A stretch of 32,475 nucleotides of DNA from QHWK01 sp035259385 (GTDB taxonomy: Bacteria > Acidobacteriota > Vicinamibacteria > Vicinamibacterales > CAVVIG01). Shown here piece by piece: positions 30,641-32,475 of this stretch. The stretch spans positions 1-32,475 of the forward strand of contig DATFWL010000556.1 of assembly GCA_035259385.1 (NCBI GenBank). Reading direction: 5' to 3'. The notes below the pieces were generated by a model. The model was given only the letters and a program-made list of their open reading frames with translations, did no database searches and was not told the DNA's origin. The position numbers and the translations under genes were made by a program. Each line of letters starts with the position of its first letter. Within the stretch, counting starts at the first letter, position 1.

Positions 30641-31884
30641 AGATCTGCTTCTTCAACCGCTCGTACTGGCCGGACCAGGCGGCGACCGGTCAGCTGCTGA
30701 CCGAGCTGGCCGAGGACCTCGTCGCGCAGTACGACGACCAGGTGACGGTGGTGGCCGGCCGCGCACTGCATGACGCGAGCGGCGGCGGCGGGCGCCGCGT
30801 CGCGATCAGTCCGGTGACGCGCGAGGAGCGCCGCGGCGTCGAGATCCGTCGCGCCAACGGCACGCGGATGCGGCCGCGCCGCTTCGCGGCGCGTGCGGCG
30901 AACTACGCCAGTTACTTCGCGGCGGCGACGGTCGCGAGCTTCGGCATCGGCCGCCCGGACGTCGTCGTGTCGCTGACCGACCCGCCGATCGTCGGCCTGA
31001 CCGCGCTGTGGGCGGCGCGCCGCGCCGGGTCGCGGTTCGTCTTCCTGTGCGAGGACATCTTTCCCGAAGTCGGCGTGCTCGTCGAGGACTTCCGCAGCGA
31101 GACGGTGAACGCGTCGCTCGACCGGATGAACCGGTACCTGCTCGCGCAGGCCGACGCGATCGTCGCACTCGGCGAGCGGATGCGGAGCCGTCTGGTGGAC
31201 GAGAAGGGCGCCGATCCGCGGCGGGTGCACGTGATCCACAACTGGGCCGATTGTCAGGCGATCGTGCCGGGACCGAAGGACAACGCGTTCTCGCGCGAAC
31301 ACGGCCTGCTGGATCGATTCGTGGTGATGCATTCCGGCAACGTCGGGCTCTCGCAGAACCTCGACGTGCTCATCGCGGCCGCCGATCGTCTGCGCGGGAA
31401 GGAGCGGCTGAGGCTCGCGATCGTCGGCGACGGCTCGAAGCGCGAGGCGCTGCAGCGGCTCGCGGCGGAACGCCGTCTCGGCAACGTGCGATTCCTGCCC
31501 TACCAGCCGAAAGAGCGGCTGCACGATTCGTTCGCCGCGGCCGATGCCTTCGTCGTGTCGTTGAAGGCCGGGCTCGAAGGGTTCATCGTGCCGAGCAAGC
31601 TGTACGGGATCCTCGCCGCCGGCCGGCCATATGTCGCCGCCACCGATCCGAGCTGCGAGCCGGCGACGATCGCCACCCGCGAGCGGTGCGGCGTCGTCGC
31701 CGCGCCCGGCGATCCCGATGCGCTCGCGGCGGCGATCGCCGTACTTCACGACGATCCGCAGGCGACGCGCGCGATGGGCGAGCAGGCACGACGCGCCGCC
31801 TGGCAGTACGACCGCCGCGTCGCGGTGCGCGCCTACCGCGGCCTGTTCGCGCAGATGGCTCCCGTCCGCGGAGTCGCCGCGTGA
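30637..31884 (+). CDS. Glycosyltransferase family 4, WbuB/WcaI-like
   Basis: 415 residues. MKICFFNRSYWPDQAATGQL opens the protein and is characteristic of the WbuB/WcaI group. Also seen are DVVVSLTDPPIVGLTALWAA and FLCEDIFPEVGVLVED, then the donor-side FVVMHSGNVGLSQNLDVLI and the helix GLEGFIVPSKLYGILAAGRP, which replaces a standard EX7E in this group. E. coli WbuB adds an N-acetyl-fucosamine. The location next to fcl and the initiating transferase fits an early step in assembly, but specificity is inference. The GTG at 30637 (GTGA) is chosen because the conserved first strand begins there; ten more upstream codons are open but unlike the family. Confidence 0.88.
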   Translation: MKICFFNRSYWPDQAATGQLLTELAEDLVAQYDDQVTVVAGRALHDASGGGGRRVAISPVTREERRGVEIRRANGTRMRPRRFAARAANYASYFAAATVASFGIGRPDVVVSLTDPPIVGLTALWAARRAGSRFVFLCEDIFPEVGVLVEDFRSETVNASLDRMNRYLLAQADAIVALGERMRSRLVDEKGADPRRVHVIHNWADCQAIVPGPKDNAFSREHGLLDRFVVMHSGNVGLSQNLDVLIAAADRLRGKERLRLAIVGDGSKREALQRLAAERRLGNVRFLPYQPKERLHDSFAAADAFVVSLKAGLEGFIVPSKLYGILAAGRPYVAATDPSCEPATIATRERCGVVAAPGDPDALAAAIAVLHDDPQATRAMGEQARRAAWQYDRRVAVRAYRGLFAQMAPVRGVAA

Positions 31885-32475
31885 TCAAGCGGGTGTTCGA
31901 CTGCGCGCTGGCGGGCGCCGGGCTGGTCGCGTCCGCGCCGGTGTGGCTGGTGCTGGCGATCGCGATCAAGCTCGAGGACGGCGGACCGATCGTCTATCGC
32001 CAGCAGCGCGTCGGCCGCGGCGGTCGCGTCTTCGCTGCGCTGAAGTTCAGATCGATGGTGCCGGACGCCGAGGCGCGCACCGGTCCGGTGCAGGCGACCG
32101 AGAACGATCCGCGGATCACGCGCGTCGGCCGGCTGATGCGCGCGACCGCGATGGACGAGCTCCCGCAGTTGTGGAACATCTTCGCGGGCGACATGAGCTT
32201 CGTCGGCCCGCGCCCGCTGCGGCCCGGCGAAGTCGAAGCACGCAGTGACGGCCGGTTCGTGCGGCTCGACGAGATTCCCGGCTACGAGGCGCGGCACGCG
32301 GTCCGCCCCGGACTGACCGGCATCGCGCAGGTCTACGCGCCGCGCGACATCGATCGCGCGCGCAAGTTCCGTCTCGATCGTCTGTATCTGAAGCGCGCCG
32401 GCTTCTGGTTCGACCTCAAGTTGATCGTCGTGTCGTTCTGGATCAGCGTGCGCGGTGACTGGGAGAAGCGCGACC
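31881..32475 (+). CDS. Undecaprenyl-phosphate sugar phosphotransferase, PglC-like (cut at the right edge)
   Basis: 198 codons are visible and the stop is not reached. It transfers a sugar 1-phosphate to undecaprenyl phosphate, starting repeat-unit assembly. The chain begins with a re-entrant membrane helix (IKRVFDCALAGAGLVASAPV), then YRQQRVGRGGRVFAALKFRS and the catalytic Asp92-Glu93 in AMDELPQLWNIF. DMSFVGPRPLRPGE and VRPGLTGIAQVYA follow. It ends DWEKRD, close to where small monotopic phosphoglycosyltransferases normally stop, so only a few residues are missing. There are no extra N-terminal membrane segments as in WbaP or WcaJ, so it is the minimal form. The GTG at 31881 overlaps the previous stop. 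The initiating sugar is unknown. Confidence 0.92.
   Translation, partial: MIKRVFDCALAGAGLVASAPVWLVLAIAIKLEDGGPIVYRQQRVGRGGRVFAALKFRSMVPDAEARTGPVQATENDPRITRVGRLMRATAMDELPQLWNIFAGDMSFVGPRPLRPGEVEARSDGRFVRLDEIPGYEARHAVRPGLTGIAQVYAPRDIDRARKFRLDRLYLKRAGFWFDLKLIVVSFWISVRGDWEKRD

Overview
This is a GC-rich window. Codon third positions are mostly G or C, and GTG and TTG starts are common. It joins a conserved housekeeping segment to a large surface-polysaccharide gene cluster. The gene order, an ECF sigma/anti-sigma pair, a DUF6249-like gene and a GGGATTC-type heptad repeat suggest a soil or sediment Acidobacteriota (Vicinamibacteria-like) genome. That assignment is inference from general familiarity and no marker gene here proves it.

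Region 1 (1-2684, minus strand) reads tRNA-Leu(UAG), tig, clpP, clpX: a nascent-chain chaperone followed by the ClpXP protease. clpP has its own good sigma-70-type promoter in the tig-clpP gap. clpX runs off the left edge. Region 2 (2685-4567) holds a heptad repeat block, an anti-sigma factor and its ECF sigma factor (minus strand), and a divergent small membrane protein (plus strand). No stretch longer than 300 bases lacks a gene. The largest gaps are 4568-4834 (267 bases, dense in regulatory features) and 2685-2884 (200 bases, mostly heptad repeat).

Region 3 (4568-32475) is the polysaccharide cluster. A leader with five TGTATC/GATACA half-sites and a sigma-70-like promoter precedes a regulator with NtrC/Fis architecture whose AAA+ ATPase motifs are destroyed. 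Then come a Wza-like export protein, an AsnB-type amidotransferase, an FkbM methyltransferase, twelve glycosyltransferase domains in eleven genes (one a tandem fusion), a Gfo/Idh/MocA oxidoreductase, a DegT/DnrJ aminotransferase, two further methyltransferases, a polymerase-like membrane protein, a NodU/TobZ-type carbamoyltransferase, a GDP-L-fucose synthase, and a PglC-like initiating phosphoglycosyltransferase cut by the right edge. Most neighbouring genes overlap by 1-14 bases (ATGA, GTGA or TGATG junctions), so the cluster looks like one translationally coupled operon.

One block breaks this pattern. At 12975-15311 a methyltransferase pseudogene on the plus strand is followed by a two-gene methyltransferase-aminotransferase unit on the minus strand, which starts only 27 bases from the divergent oxidoreductase. 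This looks like an old insertion or inversion.

Together the genes would start a repeat unit on undecaprenyl phosphate, add many sugars including a fucose-type 6-deoxysugar and probably an amino sugar, decorate them (methyl, carbamoyl, possibly amide), polymerise the unit and export it. No Wzx flippase, Wzc kinase or Gmd dehydratase is visible, so these must lie to the right or elsewhere. The most unusual element is the ATPase-dead NtrC-like regulator paired with the half-site array at its own promoter.
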